64,000 nucleotides of DNA, from contig NW_027192192.1 in assembly GCF_041956535.1 (NCBI RefSeq), forward strand, positions 1,119,796 to 1,183,795, in the 5' to 3' direction. Below the pieces are notes generated by a model. That model was not told the origin of the DNA and did no database searches. It saw only the letters and a list, made by a program, of their open reading frames with translations. Both the position numbers and the translations under genes were made by a program. Positions 38,054-48,929 of the stretch are shown here, piece after piece (position 1 is the first letter of the stretch; each line of letters starts with the position of its first letter). Source of the DNA: Calcarisporiella thermophila CBS 279.70 (lineage: Eukaryota > Calcarisporiellomycota).

Positions 38054-39622
38054 CTAAAAGGAAGTAGAAAGCGCCTCTGAACTTAAAAACTCTATAGATG
38101 AGTCCATATCCTCCTGTTTTTCCATCACGAACTCGGGGAAATAATCAGAACTCCAAGCGAGCTGCGGATCTAACGACAGGGGCGATGTCGAAGTGGTAGC
38201 CGGCGACGCATGGGTTGCAGTTGGAGTGGAGGCAGAGGTAATAAGCCCAAGCCCAATTTCCTCTTGACCCCAGTGATCCAACTTGGAAGGAACCCCGCAG
38301 CTAGTAGATAACAAAGGTGTGGCCGAAAGCGATGGAGAAATGGTGGAGAACGAAGAGACTAAAGGCGAGGACATGAGATCATTTGGAGATGTTGAGAGTA
38401 GAGCCATAGCGTTCGTATACTGGTCCAGCTCTCCAAGCACGATGCTAGCTGGAGTTCCATCGAAACTGGCGACCGATACAAGATCGCTATGACTGCGGAG
38501 CCATTGCAAAATCTGTTGCTTAAGGTGCATCCCTACACCTCGCATAACATGTCGTAAGCATACTGTAGCCTGCTTTCCTTCTGTAAAATCACCACAGGCA
38601 ACCCATTCGCTCTGTGTATTGCTACGCTTCTCCATCTCGAATACAGGGCCTTCTTTCAAATCGATCGCCACCTGGGCGAATGCAGGATCCAAGGATGTGT
38701 ATTCAATATTGCGTACTGCAGAGTGGGGGAAGGTCATGCGAAATTGGTGTGCATTGTCTGCAATGCGCCAAGCACAGCCGGTAGCAGTGTGTTCGCAGAC
38801 CAAGTCATTGGGTTGAATAAGCATGCGGCGCCAAGTTCCGATTGTGAGCGTGTCACAAGTAAAAGTGAACCGGTCGGGGTCCGCAGCCGCATCGTTGGGA
38901 GGATGGGCGTCAGTTGGAGTGATTAACGGCGAAGGATGGCCAAACATTGGGGATCCCTCCAAGGGAAGTGGGCTGACCGGAGCCCGCACTCTGTTAGGGA
39001 TCAAGCATGGCCTCCCTTGCTGCAGCCCTCTGTCTCGAGCCAGCGGCATTCTTCCACCCGTATAGGGGAAATATCCTGGAGAATTACCACCAGCACCTAT
39101 TCCACTTCTACCGCTTCCCAGATGAGCTCCTCCACCGTTTGCCATTGCAGCCAGAAATTGCTGAGAGCGCAATGCTTCTTGCTCAGCAAGAAGGGCTCGC
39201 TTGTGCAGCAGTTTGTTTTTAGCGCGGCGATTTTGGAACCAGATTTGTACAGAACGCTCTGACATTCCAAGTCGCTCTGCAAGCATCTCCCGGATTTTGG
39301 AGTTTGGTGAAGAGTTTGTGGCGAATACATCTTCAAGGACGGCCAGCTGTTCTGGAGAGGCGCGTGTACGTTTACGCTGAGGAGGAAGCTTAGGGGTAGA
39401 GTCTGTGTCCTCTTTATCACTGGAATAAGAGGGGGTGGGCGTGCCTCCATATGTCTTTAGGAATGGATACGGGAAAAGCCCAGAGCTACCCGAAGGCTGT
39501 TGGTGGTAGGGTGGAAAGGGTGTATTGGGCGTGGTGGGAGAATGAGTAGTATCAGAGGGCGACAGAGCTTGGTTATCTGTTGGAGAAGGGGATAGAGGAG
39601 CAACTGCTGAAGAAGATTCCAT
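38054..39622 (-). CDS. Homeobox transcription factor (Phx1/Htf1-like)
   Basis: 522 residues, single exon. The homeodomain spans about 82-141 (RKRTRASPEQLAVLEDVF ... SERSVQIWFQNRRAKNKLL). A conserved C-terminal region, FTCDTLTIGTWRRMLI, DLVCEHTATGCAWRIADN and RMTFPHSAVRNIEY, recalls the second conserved domain of S. pombe Phx1 and filamentous-fungal Htf1/Hox2 proteins. Those act in stationary-phase survival or conidiation. The upstream 300 bp (39623-39920) is pyrimidine-rich on the coding strand, as in long fungal 5' leaders. It is convergent with the zinc-finger gene. Confidence 0.9.
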   Translation of the reverse strand: MESSSAVAPLSPSPTDNQALSPSDTTHSPTTPNTPFPPYHQQPSGSSGLFPYPFLKTYGGTPTPSYSSDKEDTDSTPKLPPQRKRTRASPEQLAVLEDVFATNSSPNSKIREMLAERLGMSERSVQIWFQNRRAKNKLLHKRALLAEQEALRSQQFLAAMANGGGAHLGSGRSGIGAGGNSPGYFPYTGGRMPLARDRGLQQGRPCLIPNRVRAPVSPLPLEGSPMFGHPSPLITPTDAHPPNDAAADPDRFTFTCDTLTIGTWRRMLIQPNDLVCEHTATGCAWRIADNAHQFRMTFPHSAVRNIEYTSLDPAFAQVAIDLKEGPVFEMEKRSNTQSEWVACGDFTEGKQATVCLRHVMRGVGMHLKQQILQWLRSHSDLVSVASFDGTPASIVLGELDQYTNAMALLSTSPNDLMSSPLVSSFSTISPSLSATPLLSTSCGVPSKLDHWGQEEIGLGLITSASTPTATHASPATTSTSPLSLDPQLAWSSDYFPEFVMEKQEDMDSSIEFLSSEALSTSF

Positions 39623-42243
39623 AGTTATAAATAATTGTGAATATATATAAAATGAAGTGATATTAGATTGACTAAGGTGTTATGTTCTTGGGGTAATGCG
39701 CATGTGGAATGATGAACGGGAAAAAAAATAAATGTAAGGAGAGAAAAGTAGGGAAGAAGGAGTGGTATTGATAGAGGGGGAGGGGGGAAAGGAGAGGAAT
39801 AAAACTCTGGTTAAAATAAAAGATGAATGATGAGGTCAAGGAAGTAAATAAGGAGCCGAGAAACGGCCAGAAGGAGAGGGGAGAGATAAATACAAGTAGT
39901 TGGACAGAGCAGAGTTTCAGGGCGGAATCAAACATATTGGTTTTTATGTGTTCAGATCAGTGATCGAATGGGGGCGATTGGCCAGCCCTGTTCCTAGGCT
40001 TCTCAAATATTGAATTTTGACTGAGAATGTTTGAGAAAAGATGTAATAAGCAAAAAATAGAAAGCCAGCGAACTGAGGTGGCGGAGTCGGAAATGGGTGC
40101 CTGATTCGCGTGATCATCAGGGGCAGGCTCGTTGGGCAGAGATTGGGCACGCCCCGAACCGAAAGAGTTTCAGAATGAGAGGTGCTGAAGCCGTAAGCTA
40201 AAAGTGAGCGCAAACTGTCAGTTTTTCCGATTGTAACATCAGTCTCAAACGCTTTCGCTCTCAGCTCGATAGGGTCAATGGTCTTCAGCAGACTCGAAGC
40301 TGCGAGGAAACAGGCCTCTGCCCCACGAGCCGCCCTTAATAAGCAGAAATGGACTGGCCAAAATTATACAGATCTGAATTAGCGCAGCGGGAAGCATTCT
40401 TCTCTTTCTCTTTCTCTCTCTCAACTAACTTGCATATGAAGCCGAGCCGCATCCATATGGGCTGCTATCGGATTTGCCCTGAGTTCTTATAAAATGAGTC
40501 AAGTGCTGGGATACAAAGAACCAATTTCATAGTATCACGAGCAAAGCCCGAGGTGGCCACTCACTGAAGAAAGTATAGGGCCTTGGAAGCTCCCCTAAAG
40601 CTGCAGATTGTTTTGGGACCTGGAGTACCTGACCAAAATAAAATCATTTTTACCTCAACAAGCAATTGTCCGAGACGGGCCGATTGCCTATAGGGCGAGG
40701 ATATTTGCACAAATTACCTGGCCCGTAATTACCTGATCTATCGCCGAACGGATCTGGCTTCTCAATGCCCATTGATCGAATCAATACTCCAAATCAAGAA
40801 AGAGACGTCCGGGATAGAGCACAGGTCATAGGAGAATGCTAGGTTTGGAAGGCGGCGGCTAAGATCGGGAATAGTTACAGGTTAATCCGCCCTGAAAATT
40901 GTGCCATCTGCAAACTTCTAGAAGAAAAAATTTTCAGAACCGCCTGAAAAAGTCTTCTTTTTAAGTATATTTTTTTATATCTACTCTCCCTCTAGTAGTT
41001 GGTATTCGAGATTTCATCTCAGTCTTACCACATAAAAATTGTTCAGGGTCTCTACAGCTCATTTAGAGCTAACGTAAATTTAGAATGAAATTTCTATTTG
41101 AAGGCACCATGGTAACATCGATAAGAATAAAAGAGAGTTAACTATCCGTGGACGACTCGAAATGAAACTTCTCGAATATCGTGATGAGCGAACCAACAAA
41201 CAATACAACCATACGATACCTCTAAAACACTTTATTCCTAATGTACGCACGTGAAACACGATGATGCTATATACTGCAATATTTTAGAAATCGAGCACTG
41301 GGATTCCTCACACTCGGTCACTCAAGATTATCACAGTTTTTTGCTATTCATTACCTAGTAACGTACTTGGCTTGATCCCGCTTAAATATTTTTGGTTTTC
41401 GCAAATAAGAGTTTCCATTGGAACTTACCCTTAGGCAGGTTAAACTATTATGCTGAAGTCATTATGGTAACATCTCTGGCCTACTATATATTACAAATGA
41501 GATACAATTGAAGAGCATTGACATAGAAACTCATAAAGGTGTCATGACTAGAGTAGAATAGAAAGGTTAGGATAGCTGCGTATGGTAGACGTAGTTGCCA
41601 GATAAGTGACTAGAATATATACCAGTATATAAGAGAAAAACAAATGTAGACCTGTACTGTATAATAAATTAAAGAAAATTTTCCTAATTTTTGGACTTTC
41701 CCATCGAGAATTATTTGGCCACAGGATTGGGCATATACGTTTTGTTGTAGCCTTCTCTGTCAAAGACTCTTGGACACTATCCCTATAGCATATCAAACAG
41801 AACACTCTAGTCATAAGGAAAACGTAAGGAAAACACAAGGAGGCATGTAGAAATGATGGAGGGTGTCCATGATTCCCTATTTTTTTTTTCATGATTGTTC
41901 TATAGTGATAGATGTTTAGAAAATATAGAAAAAAATATAGAGAAACTAAGATTTTTTTTTCTCGATCTTAAACAAAGTCTAACAATCACTTTAAAATTTA
42001 TTACTATAATTTCGTGATCCCTTCGACATCCACACTGAAGGGGGTGCTAGAATTGATTTATCCCTCCAGAGCTCAGCATTGATTGGATTTTGCTAAGGAT
42101 TTTCACTATCAATTTAAGTAAGAGCTTAATATTACTTGTTATTTTGCCATAATATTGCTAAACTTGATCTGAATTGAATCGACCCCCATTTATTAAAAAT
42201 GGGGGGATGAAGGATTACTTTAAGAAAAAATATCCATTAATTA
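39623..42243. other. Large intergenic region
   Basis: 2.6 kb. The first ~300 bp is a CT-rich leader of the homeobox gene (minus strand); a (CTTT/CT) run lies near 40400. The remainder has no convincing coding frame, repeat or RNA gene. Confidence 0.5.
42226..42236 (-). terminator. Pol III terminator of tRNA-Leu
   Basis: A run of six A on the plus strand (T run on the minus strand) lies about 10 nt past the tRNA 3' end. Confidence 0.6.
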
Positions 42244-42325
42244 TGACGAGAGTGGGGTTCGAACCCACGCCTCCGAAGAGATCACGGCCTAAACGTGACG
42301 CCTTAGACCACTCGGCCATCTCGCC
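42244..42325 (-). tRNA. tRNA-Leu (anticodon UAG)
   Basis: Reads GGCGAGATGGCCGAGTGG... on the minus strand. The acceptor GGCGAGA pairs with TCTCGTC and the discriminator is A. The anticodon stem TCACG/CGTGA encloses TTTAGGC, giving anticodon TAG. A long variable arm (class II) is present, and the T loop is TTCGAAC. There is no intron; length 82 nt. It forms one boundary of the transposon island. Confidence 0.95.
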
Positions 42326-42388
42326 TTAACAAGATACCGTGAGCAAAGAGACGTGTATTTTTTTTCTCTCTTGGGATGTTTTTTTTTA

Positions 42389-42410
42389 TTTTTTTTTTTT
42401 ACAGACATCC
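42389..42410 (+). repeat. LINE target-site duplication (left)
   Basis: T12 followed by ACAGACATCC precedes LINE copy 1. The same T10-ACAGACATCC follows its poly(A) at 42891-42910. T9-ACAG recurs after copy 2 at 45856-45868. Confidence 0.85.
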
Positions 42411-42890
42411 ATCGCCTTTCATTTCGAAAGCACCCGAGCCTCACCCGAAATAATCATCAGCCGGGCCAAACTAGATATTGAGGAAGTGATAGGAGCCGAA
42501 CTAATCCGAGCACGAAAAAACCGGCAAATCGAACAGTTTCGAAGAAGGTGGTGCAAGCTGGGTGCGGTTAGAGAAGGAGCGATCGGAGCGGCACTGATAC
42601 TGGGATAACGCAGTAATCCCTACCTTATCCCCTTCCTATCCTCTATTTCCATTTGTTTACTCCCCACCCCACCTCTCATGTTATCCTTTGATATCCACGG
42701 TTAGTTGAGTTTCACCATTCCCTTACCTATTCGAGCTGAAAGTCGATATGACCAACATATCATTTCGATCTACGATATCACACAAAGCTTTAACTTTGGC
42801 TTCCCTTTCACTTTACTGCTTATAATAATGTAACAATTGTATTTTAGAGTCTTCCTATACAATAAAGACTCGGCATTGATCAAAAAAAAA
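42411..42890 (+). mobile_element. LINE copy 1: 3'-end fragment
   Basis: 480-bp 5'-truncated non-LTR retrotransposon. It encodes the C-terminal 66 or so residues of the RT polyprotein (FHFESTRASPEIIISRAKLD ... GAALILG, stop at 42608). The 3' UTR follows, ending TTGATC and an A-run. It closely matches the 3' end of copy 2 (about 45390-45855). It is flanked by a long T-run/ACAGACATCC duplication. Its 5' edge is 85 bp from the tRNA-Leu 5' end and it is transcribed away from the tRNA. Confidence 0.92.
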
Positions 42891-42904
42891 TTTTTTTTTT
42901 ACAG

Positions 42905-45585
42905 ACATCCTCCTCAATCATGTAGACAAGGCTCTATCTACTGAAGCTCGTGGAAACCTGGAAGAACCCATCAGCGAAGAGGAGGTGAGGAGAGCCATTC
43001 GACTGGCTCCAAAGAACAAATCGCCCGGCCCGGACGGAATAACGGCGGAATTCTACCGAGCCTTCGAGGATGAGCTTGCCCCCACGATGCAACGACACTT
43101 TAACGAGGCCCTCACGACGGACAACCCCATAAACTTTTCGAAGAAAGCAACGATTGTCCTAATCTACAAGAGGAAAGGAGATGCTGAACTACTAAGCAAC
43201 TGGTGACCGATATCTCTCCTCAATGTGGACATCAAGCTCCTGACGAGAATACTCGCGTGGAGAATACAGAGAGTAATCGCGTCGATCATCCATCCCGACC
43301 AATGTGGCTTCGTCCCGGGACGTCAGGCACAGGAGAACGCCCTTACCATACACCAGACAATAGAATACGCAGCGAAAGAAAAGTGCTAAGGGACACTCTT
43401 GTTTCTTGACCAAGCGAAAGCCTACGACCGAGTAAGCTGGCGCTGGATGCAACAATGCCTGGAAAAATTCAACTTCGGTCCACGGTTCCGATCCTTCATC
43501 CAGCGCTTACACAGCGGATATCAAGCATCGGTGTCCATAAGTGGAACGCTCACAACTCCATTCCCAATTACAAGAGGGGTGAGACAAGGCGACCCCCTAT
43601 CCCCATATCTCTACAACATCACTGTTGAACCCCTGCTTATGACAATCAGGAGCAAGATACGGAGAATAGCTATCCCAGGACTCCCTCGGCCTACCACGAC
43701 ATTCGCGTACGCAGATGACCTGACCGTAGGAGTGGCTGACCAACAAGATGTCACCATTCTCTACCAGTTCATAGACACTTACTCGCGAGCGGCCGACGCG
43801 AAAATAAACATTGACAAAACGGAGGCCGTAGCACTTACACCCGCTGCCCGCACCTCCATCGACCCTGGATGTGAATACATACCTGCGGGGGGAGCAATCA
43901 CATGCCTCGGCATCCCAATCTATCTTCCGTCAGCAGTCAACCCCACCCTCATGCCAGGACACCCAAGTGAGGCATACTACACGAGCCAATTATCGAAACT
44001 GAGGCAGATGATCCAATCTTGGAAACTCAGCCTCATAGGGAAAGTCCACCTGATCAACTCCCGGCTCCTATCCAGGATATGGTACGTCGCCACAGTGATC
44101 CGCCCTCCTGAACATTTATTCAAAGAACTGGACACAATTGTACGACAATTTCTATGGGATGGACGAGGGCCGCAGATCAGCCTCAGTCTCCTGTCTAAAA
44201 CACGAGAGGAGGGAGGCCTAGGTCTCATTCTCCCTAGACAACAAACAAGTGCCTTACTCGCATCATGGTTCCCCAAACTCGCAAGAGAGATGAAGAAGCC
44301 AACATCGGACCCGACGGTATCCCTATGGGCAAGCATCTCACTTCTCAACTTGACAGGAAAGTATGCACCAGAAGGCTACGGCACAGCCATCTTTGCCACC
44401 ACGTTTTCCACGGTCAAACTCAAACGCAAAGGTGAGTTCTGGTTTAACCTGTTCCAAGCGTGGCACACGCTCGGAGGCAGTCCAGTGGCATCACCAAACT
44501 GGACTGCAACTGATGTCCTGTCCCTACCTCTCTACAAGTGCCCTCTAATCACAAACGAGGGCCGGCAGATGGAGGAGCCAAAACCCCCAACACCGCCATA
44601 CTTGCTCAATGAGGTTCTTACTTTTGTACGCTGGGGAGGACAAACCGAGTGCAGATCGCTCCATACTCAGGCTTTATTTGACGGGAATATTGGAAGACAA
44701 TCGGAAATGGAGCGTAGATACTCTGCGTATCCCACTGAAAAGCTAAGGAACGCGTGTCGCCGTCGTTACTGCAGCTACTCTCACAGATGGGACTACGGGT
44801 ATCTTAACCTACCCCCGAGTTTAGTTGCAAAGGTCACGGAGTGCACTGACATACCGCAACAACACCCTCACCCCTGTTTCCCACTCTATCATTGCCACCT
44901 GGCCGGCAGGCCCATAGCGGAATACTCTACCCGACATGGACGTCACTTCAGGCGCAACGGCTCTTTAGAGCCGAACATACTGGTGCCTCAATCCTGGCCC
45001 GAGGCTGGATCTACGCCCGAAGATTGGAAGAAAATCTGGACCCTCGTTCACAAACGCCCCACTCTCTCAAAGCACCGTGCGCTACGCTGGCGAATTCTTG
45101 TGGAACGAGTGATCACTAACTCGACATTTCCCGGTCACGACCCGAAGTGCATCCAATGCAACGCTTCGAGAGACACAATTCGCCATACATTCTTCGATTG
45201 TCCTGAACTCACGCCAGTGTGGCAATGGGCGGAGAGGTGCATCGTCACCATCGCAGGGCCCCAGAATACTCAGGTGCTGACTGCTCGCAACCTCATTTTA
45301 GGAGACCTAACGGAATCCTCGAGAACAGCGAGACACGTAGCCCAAATTGTCTTTGACTCCGGGTTATGGCAAATCCACCGAGACCGAATTGCCTTCCATT
45401 TTGAAAGCACCCGAGCCTCACCCGAAATAATCATCAACCGGGCCAGATTAGATATTGAGGAAGCTATAGGAGCCGAAATAATACGAGCACGAAAAAAACA
45501 GCAAATCGAACAGTTTCGAAAAAGGTGGTGCAAACTGGGCGCGGTTAGAGAAGGAACGATCGGAGCGGCTCTGATACTGGGATAA
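42905..45585 (+). pseudogene. LINE reverse transcriptase with two nonsense codons
   Basis: One continuous frame with RT motifs: KNKSPGPDGITAEFYRAF, DQAKAYDRVSW, ITRGVRQGDPLSPYLYN and the catalytic FAYADD. A thumb/connector region and a C-terminal zinc-binding CIQCNASRDTIRHTFFDC (zf-RVT) follow, as in L1/Tad-type plant and fungal LINEs. TGA at 43204-43206 and TAA at 43387-43389 interrupt the frame without frameshift. This copy is therefore inactive but recently degraded. The N-terminal endonuclease and any ORF1 are absent through 5' truncation. Confidence 0.92.
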
Positions 45586-45855
45586 TGCAGTAACCCCTAA
45601 TTTATCTCCTTCCTACCCTCTACTTCCTTTTTACTCTCCACCCCATATCTCACGTCATTCTTTGATATACAAAGCTAGTTGAGTCTCACCACTCCTCTAC
45701 CTTTTGAGCCGAAATCCGGCATGACCACCATTTCAATTCGTTCTAAAATATCCCCTTAAGCTTCAACATTAGTTTCCTCTTCACTTTATTGCTTCTATTA
45801 ATGTAACCATTGTACTTTAGAGTCTTTACAAAGACTCAACATTGATCAAAAAAAA
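42905..45855 (+). mobile_element. LINE copy 2: 5'-truncated non-LTR retrotransposon
   Basis: The element begins inside the reverse transcriptase (the endonuclease part is missing) and ends TTGATC plus an A-run at 45848-45855. It lies directly after copy 1 and is followed by T9-ACAG. Without copy 1, its 5' edge would sit 79 bp upstream of tRNA-Leu. Confidence 0.93.
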
Positions 45856-45875
45856 TTTTTTTTTACAGGAGGGGG

Positions 45876-45981
45876 ATGTAACGTTGGAAACAGGAGATGT
45901 GTGGTAGGAGGGGATTATCTCAACTATCTGAGCGCTATCTCAAGTCGTCTGCTTATCCGTATGCAGATCCGCACTTAAGAT
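45876..45981 (+). repeat. Inverted repeat, left arm
   Basis: Begins TGTAACGTTGGAAACAGGAG and ends at CTTAAGAT. It is the reverse complement of 47439-47544 with about two mismatches. It runs into the gypsy coding frame. Confidence 0.85.
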
Positions 45982-47021
45982 GGTCGATGTATTTACGGGA
46001 CTACGATTTCGTGGTACGACACCACAAGGGAGCCCTAAACCCAGCAGACGCACTTTCCGGACTACCGGTCAACTTTATCGGTGAAAATGAAGACGGAGTG
46101 GAGATAAACATCGAGGAAGGAAGAGAGAGTAAAGTAGGGGAGAGCGAAGTAGGGGAGAGCGACAGCGACGAAGAAGAGAGTGGCGATGACGGAGGAAACG
46201 GAGGCGAGGATATATCAACTGGCATCAACAGAGAGACACAGGACGATAGCGAACAAAGGCCAAGAGTACGACAAGCGATGGATCATGCGAAATGGAGCAC
46301 AATATACACTTATCTGACCGAGCTGCGATACCCTAACGGCTGCAACGAGAAATTTCGCCGAAAAATTCGGAGGTGGTCAGCAAAATACCGAGTGGAGGAC
46401 GGCAAGCTCTTCCTTCTAAAGACTCATGGAGAGTACCCTATCGAAGTTCTTCACACGGGCAACGTAGTGGATACGGTGCGGAGGATTCACCAAGAGGGAC
46501 ACTTCGGCATTAACAACACCTGGCGCAGAGCGAAGGAACGATTCACTGGACCCCAGCTATTCGAAGTGGTTGAGAGGATAGTCAAATGCTGTGACCGTTG
46601 TCAAGAGCGGAGGAACCGAGAAAAGACGGAAGAAATGCGACCGATAGAAGCGGGAAGGGTATTTGACATAGTGGGTATTGATGCAATCGGGCCGCTTCCA
46701 GTAACTCGGAGGGAAAATCGTTACATATTGGTCACGATAGACTATGTTAGCAGGTATCCTATGGCACGAGCGGTACCCAGCATCAGAACAGAAGATACGA
46801 TCGATTTCATATTTCAAGAGGTAATATCTCACTTTGGATGCCCTCGGCAACTAATATCTGACAGAGGGACCAACTTTCTGAGCGAGTTAATGGTACTGAG
46901 AGTCTTAGGGAAAGGAGCGTATATCCTTAGAGACGCAGCCGGCGCAACACTTCAGACTCCTGTCAACGGCCCAGAACGGGACGTGGGTATTCAACGATCA
47001 AAGGGAGATTCACCTAATTGA
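45897..47021 (+). pseudogene. Ty3/gypsy RNase H-integrase fragment, internally deleted
   Basis: The frame contains the end of the RNase H domain (HLRWSMYLRDYDFVVRHHKG, NPADALSGLP) and an acidic linker. The integrase HHCC zinc-binding region (HQEGHFG ... CCDRCQERR) and core (GIDAIGPLP ... ISDRGTNFLSEL) follow. The second catalytic Asp is followed within a few residues by LGKGAYILRDAAGATLQTPV, a sequence of the far C-terminal integrase. The catalytic Glu segment is thus deleted. Gag, protease and RT are absent. A non-autonomous, dead relic. Confidence 0.85.
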
Positions 47022-47129
47022 TGATGGGGACACTGGGGATTACGAGGAGGCGCTTAGAAAATGGTTCGAAGAACTGTTTTCCGAAGAAGAGGCCGCTACG
47101 GGGACGCTAGCTTTATATGAGGGGGGATC

Positions 47130-47438
47130 TGTTACGACGAGAATAGGGTAACGTGGAGCATAAGTTTGTGACGGCGTTTTTGGGATTCGATATCTTTCAA
47201 AGAAGATGCATATTTTAGTTTTACTGAGTATTACCATTTTAGTTTTATTGAGGATTTTTCTTTGTTTTATTGAATAGTAGCAACAGCTATAGTCCTATTG
47301 AATATTGAGCTATTCTTTGATTATTTGTTATGAGTCATAGTTTTATCTAGCATTATTATGAAAAGGGTGATAACTTTTATGTAATAAAGTAAGGATTCAA
47401 AGTTCTATTTTCTTGATACCAAGTTCTCGGCATCTCCT
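47130..47438 (+). repeat. Possible 3' LTR of the gypsy relic
   Basis: Starts TGTTACGACG just after a G-rich polypurine tract. The right boundary is unclear because the inverted repeat begins near 47439. Contains AATAAA-like TAATAAAG near 47382. Confidence 0.4.
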
Positions 47439-47544
47439 ATCTTAAGTGCGGATCTGCATACGGATAAGCAGACTACTTGAGATAGCGCTCAGATAGTTGA
47501 GATAATCCCCTCCTACCACACATCTCCTGTTTCCAACGTAACAG
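47439..47544 (-). repeat. Inverted repeat, right arm
   Basis: Reverse complement of 45876-45981. The orientation is opposite, so simple LTR duplication does not explain it. Confidence 0.85.
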
Positions 47545-47568
47545 GAAACAAAGGGGGTGGCAAAGGGG

Positions 47569-47670
47569 GTGGGGTAGCTTAGTGGTAAGCGCTCCTCGAT
47601 GCCATCGAGATGGCGCGGGTTCGAATCCCGTAGCCCTCACCAGCACAAACCTCACCAGCACAAAAAAAGT
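47569..47670 (+). mobile_element. tRNA-like SINE candidate or degenerate tRNA
   Basis: Perfect internal Pol III boxes: A box TAGCTTAGTGG (47575-47585) and B box GGTTCGAATCC (47618-47628). A D-arm (GCTT/AAGC) and a T-arm can form. However, GGTGGGG does not pair with the bases after the T-stem and the anticodon stem is displaced, so this is not a functional tRNA. It is followed by CCTCACCAGCACAAA repeated once and an A-run. That fits a tRNA-derived SINE head or a tRNA pseudogene. Confidence 0.55.
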
Positions 47671-47699
47671 GTCTTGATTCTCCACTAATTCTGTGCCTT

Positions 47700-47940
47700 G
47701 TTTGTCGTATCTATATTCTCTATCAGCATTATCTACCTTTTCCAGTCTGGTTCTCTACAATTACTCTCTCCGTCCTGTCGTGTCGGGCTCTTCCTCTAGT
47801 ATTGCCTCTGTCTTGTCGTGCCTGGTCTTTCCATCGTTACTGTCTCTCATTACTGTCCCTCGCTTGCCGTACCTGTCGTGTCTGGTTTTTTATACTTGTT
47901 GTGTCTGGTTTTCTCTGCTCGTCGTGTCTGATTACTCTAC
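47700..47940 (+). repeat. Degenerate minisatellite
   Basis: Five or so diverged copies of a pyrimidine-rich unit near TGTCGTGTCTGGTT, spaced unevenly (for example around 47776, 47814, 47876, 47897 and 47919). Confidence 0.55.
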
Positions 47941-48929
47941 AATTTCATTTTCTTAATTGTTCTCTAACTTCTGCCAGCAATTGGCTATAATCTGCACAAA
48001 GATATATGACCTTTGATTCACCTTCAACGATTAACTTCATGAGGATACTTTTCAGTAAAGATCCGTAGCTTCAAAAAAAAAAGTGTGATGGGTTCGATTC
48101 CCGGTGATGGCACCGGTACTAGAGATGTGACCGGGACATACTCTAGGAATTGAACTATAAGCTGCTTCGCTACGACTCCTCCGAAATGCAGTATAATACT
48201 CAATGTTACTTCTCCATATATACTTCTTATTCTTTGGATACTGGTAGACAACAGAAAAACAAGAAATTCCATGCGAATTGGGGGTGTACAAACCTTTCAT
48301 TTAGCTTGTATAGGAGATTTTTCAATAAGATCCTTTAAAATAAATACATCCACATCACATCTTTGCGCTAAATCTCGAATAAGTAGGCCAGGAGCATTAT
48401 CTGGGTGATTTTGACGTAGAAGTCTACCCTACTGTTCATATGTATAGGGATCACTTTTAATAAAATCATGTGAAATGATAAAAAACAATTTTTTTACAAC
48501 CACTTGGTTTTATCAGACCTTCCCATAGCAATTAAAGGACAATGGATAAAAACACAGAGGAAAAATGCTGGAGAACATGGAGAACAAAAATGGATACTTT
48601 TTTTGTAAATACCCTCCTGACAAAAAAAACTTTGATCATTTTTTTATCTTTATTTCTTTAACTGATCCAGTGAGAATATTTATTATTTTACGATGATTAT
48701 TACAGCAATCTTTTTCTGTTATAACTTTATTATATTGAGATGATACTGTTTTATTACTTTTATTATCAATATTTTCCCTATGTGATACGTTAACAACAGT
48801 ATTAAAGACCGATATTTCATTTACAATAAAGATGTGCTTTTATTATTATCCGATTACATGACTATCCTTTGCATCGTCTAAGACTGCTCAAGTGGTGAAT
48901 ATAGAGCGATAGAGAGAGAAATCATCAAA
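47941..48929. other. Non-coding part of the transposon island
   Basis: AT-rich. Contains an isolated B-box-like GGTTCGATTCC near 48092 next to an A-run and a small hairpin CCGGTG/CACCGG (about 48102-48117). No gene is supported. Confidence 0.45.

Larger units (their letters stand above)
45876..47544. mobile_element. Fold-back structure carrying a deleted Ty3/gypsy relic
   Basis: A 106-bp inverted repeat (45876-45981 and 47439-47544, about two mismatches) bounds 1.67 kb. The interior holds a Ty3/gypsy pol fragment, a purine-rich tract (47119-47128) and an LTR-like start TGTTACGACG (47130). The outer ends also begin TGT(A/T)ACG, so the arms are probably LTR pieces in opposite orientation. Confidence 0.7.

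Noticed and set aside
47473-47685. 70-codon minus-strand frame ending CGRRGLSQLSERYLK
   Set aside because: It spans the inverted-repeat arm and the tRNA-like sequence; the similarity to the gypsy frame is due to the repeat, not a gene.
48061-48120. tRNA or SINE around a GGTTCGATTCC B box
   Set aside because: No A box at the right distance and no cloverleaf; the upstream side is an A-run.
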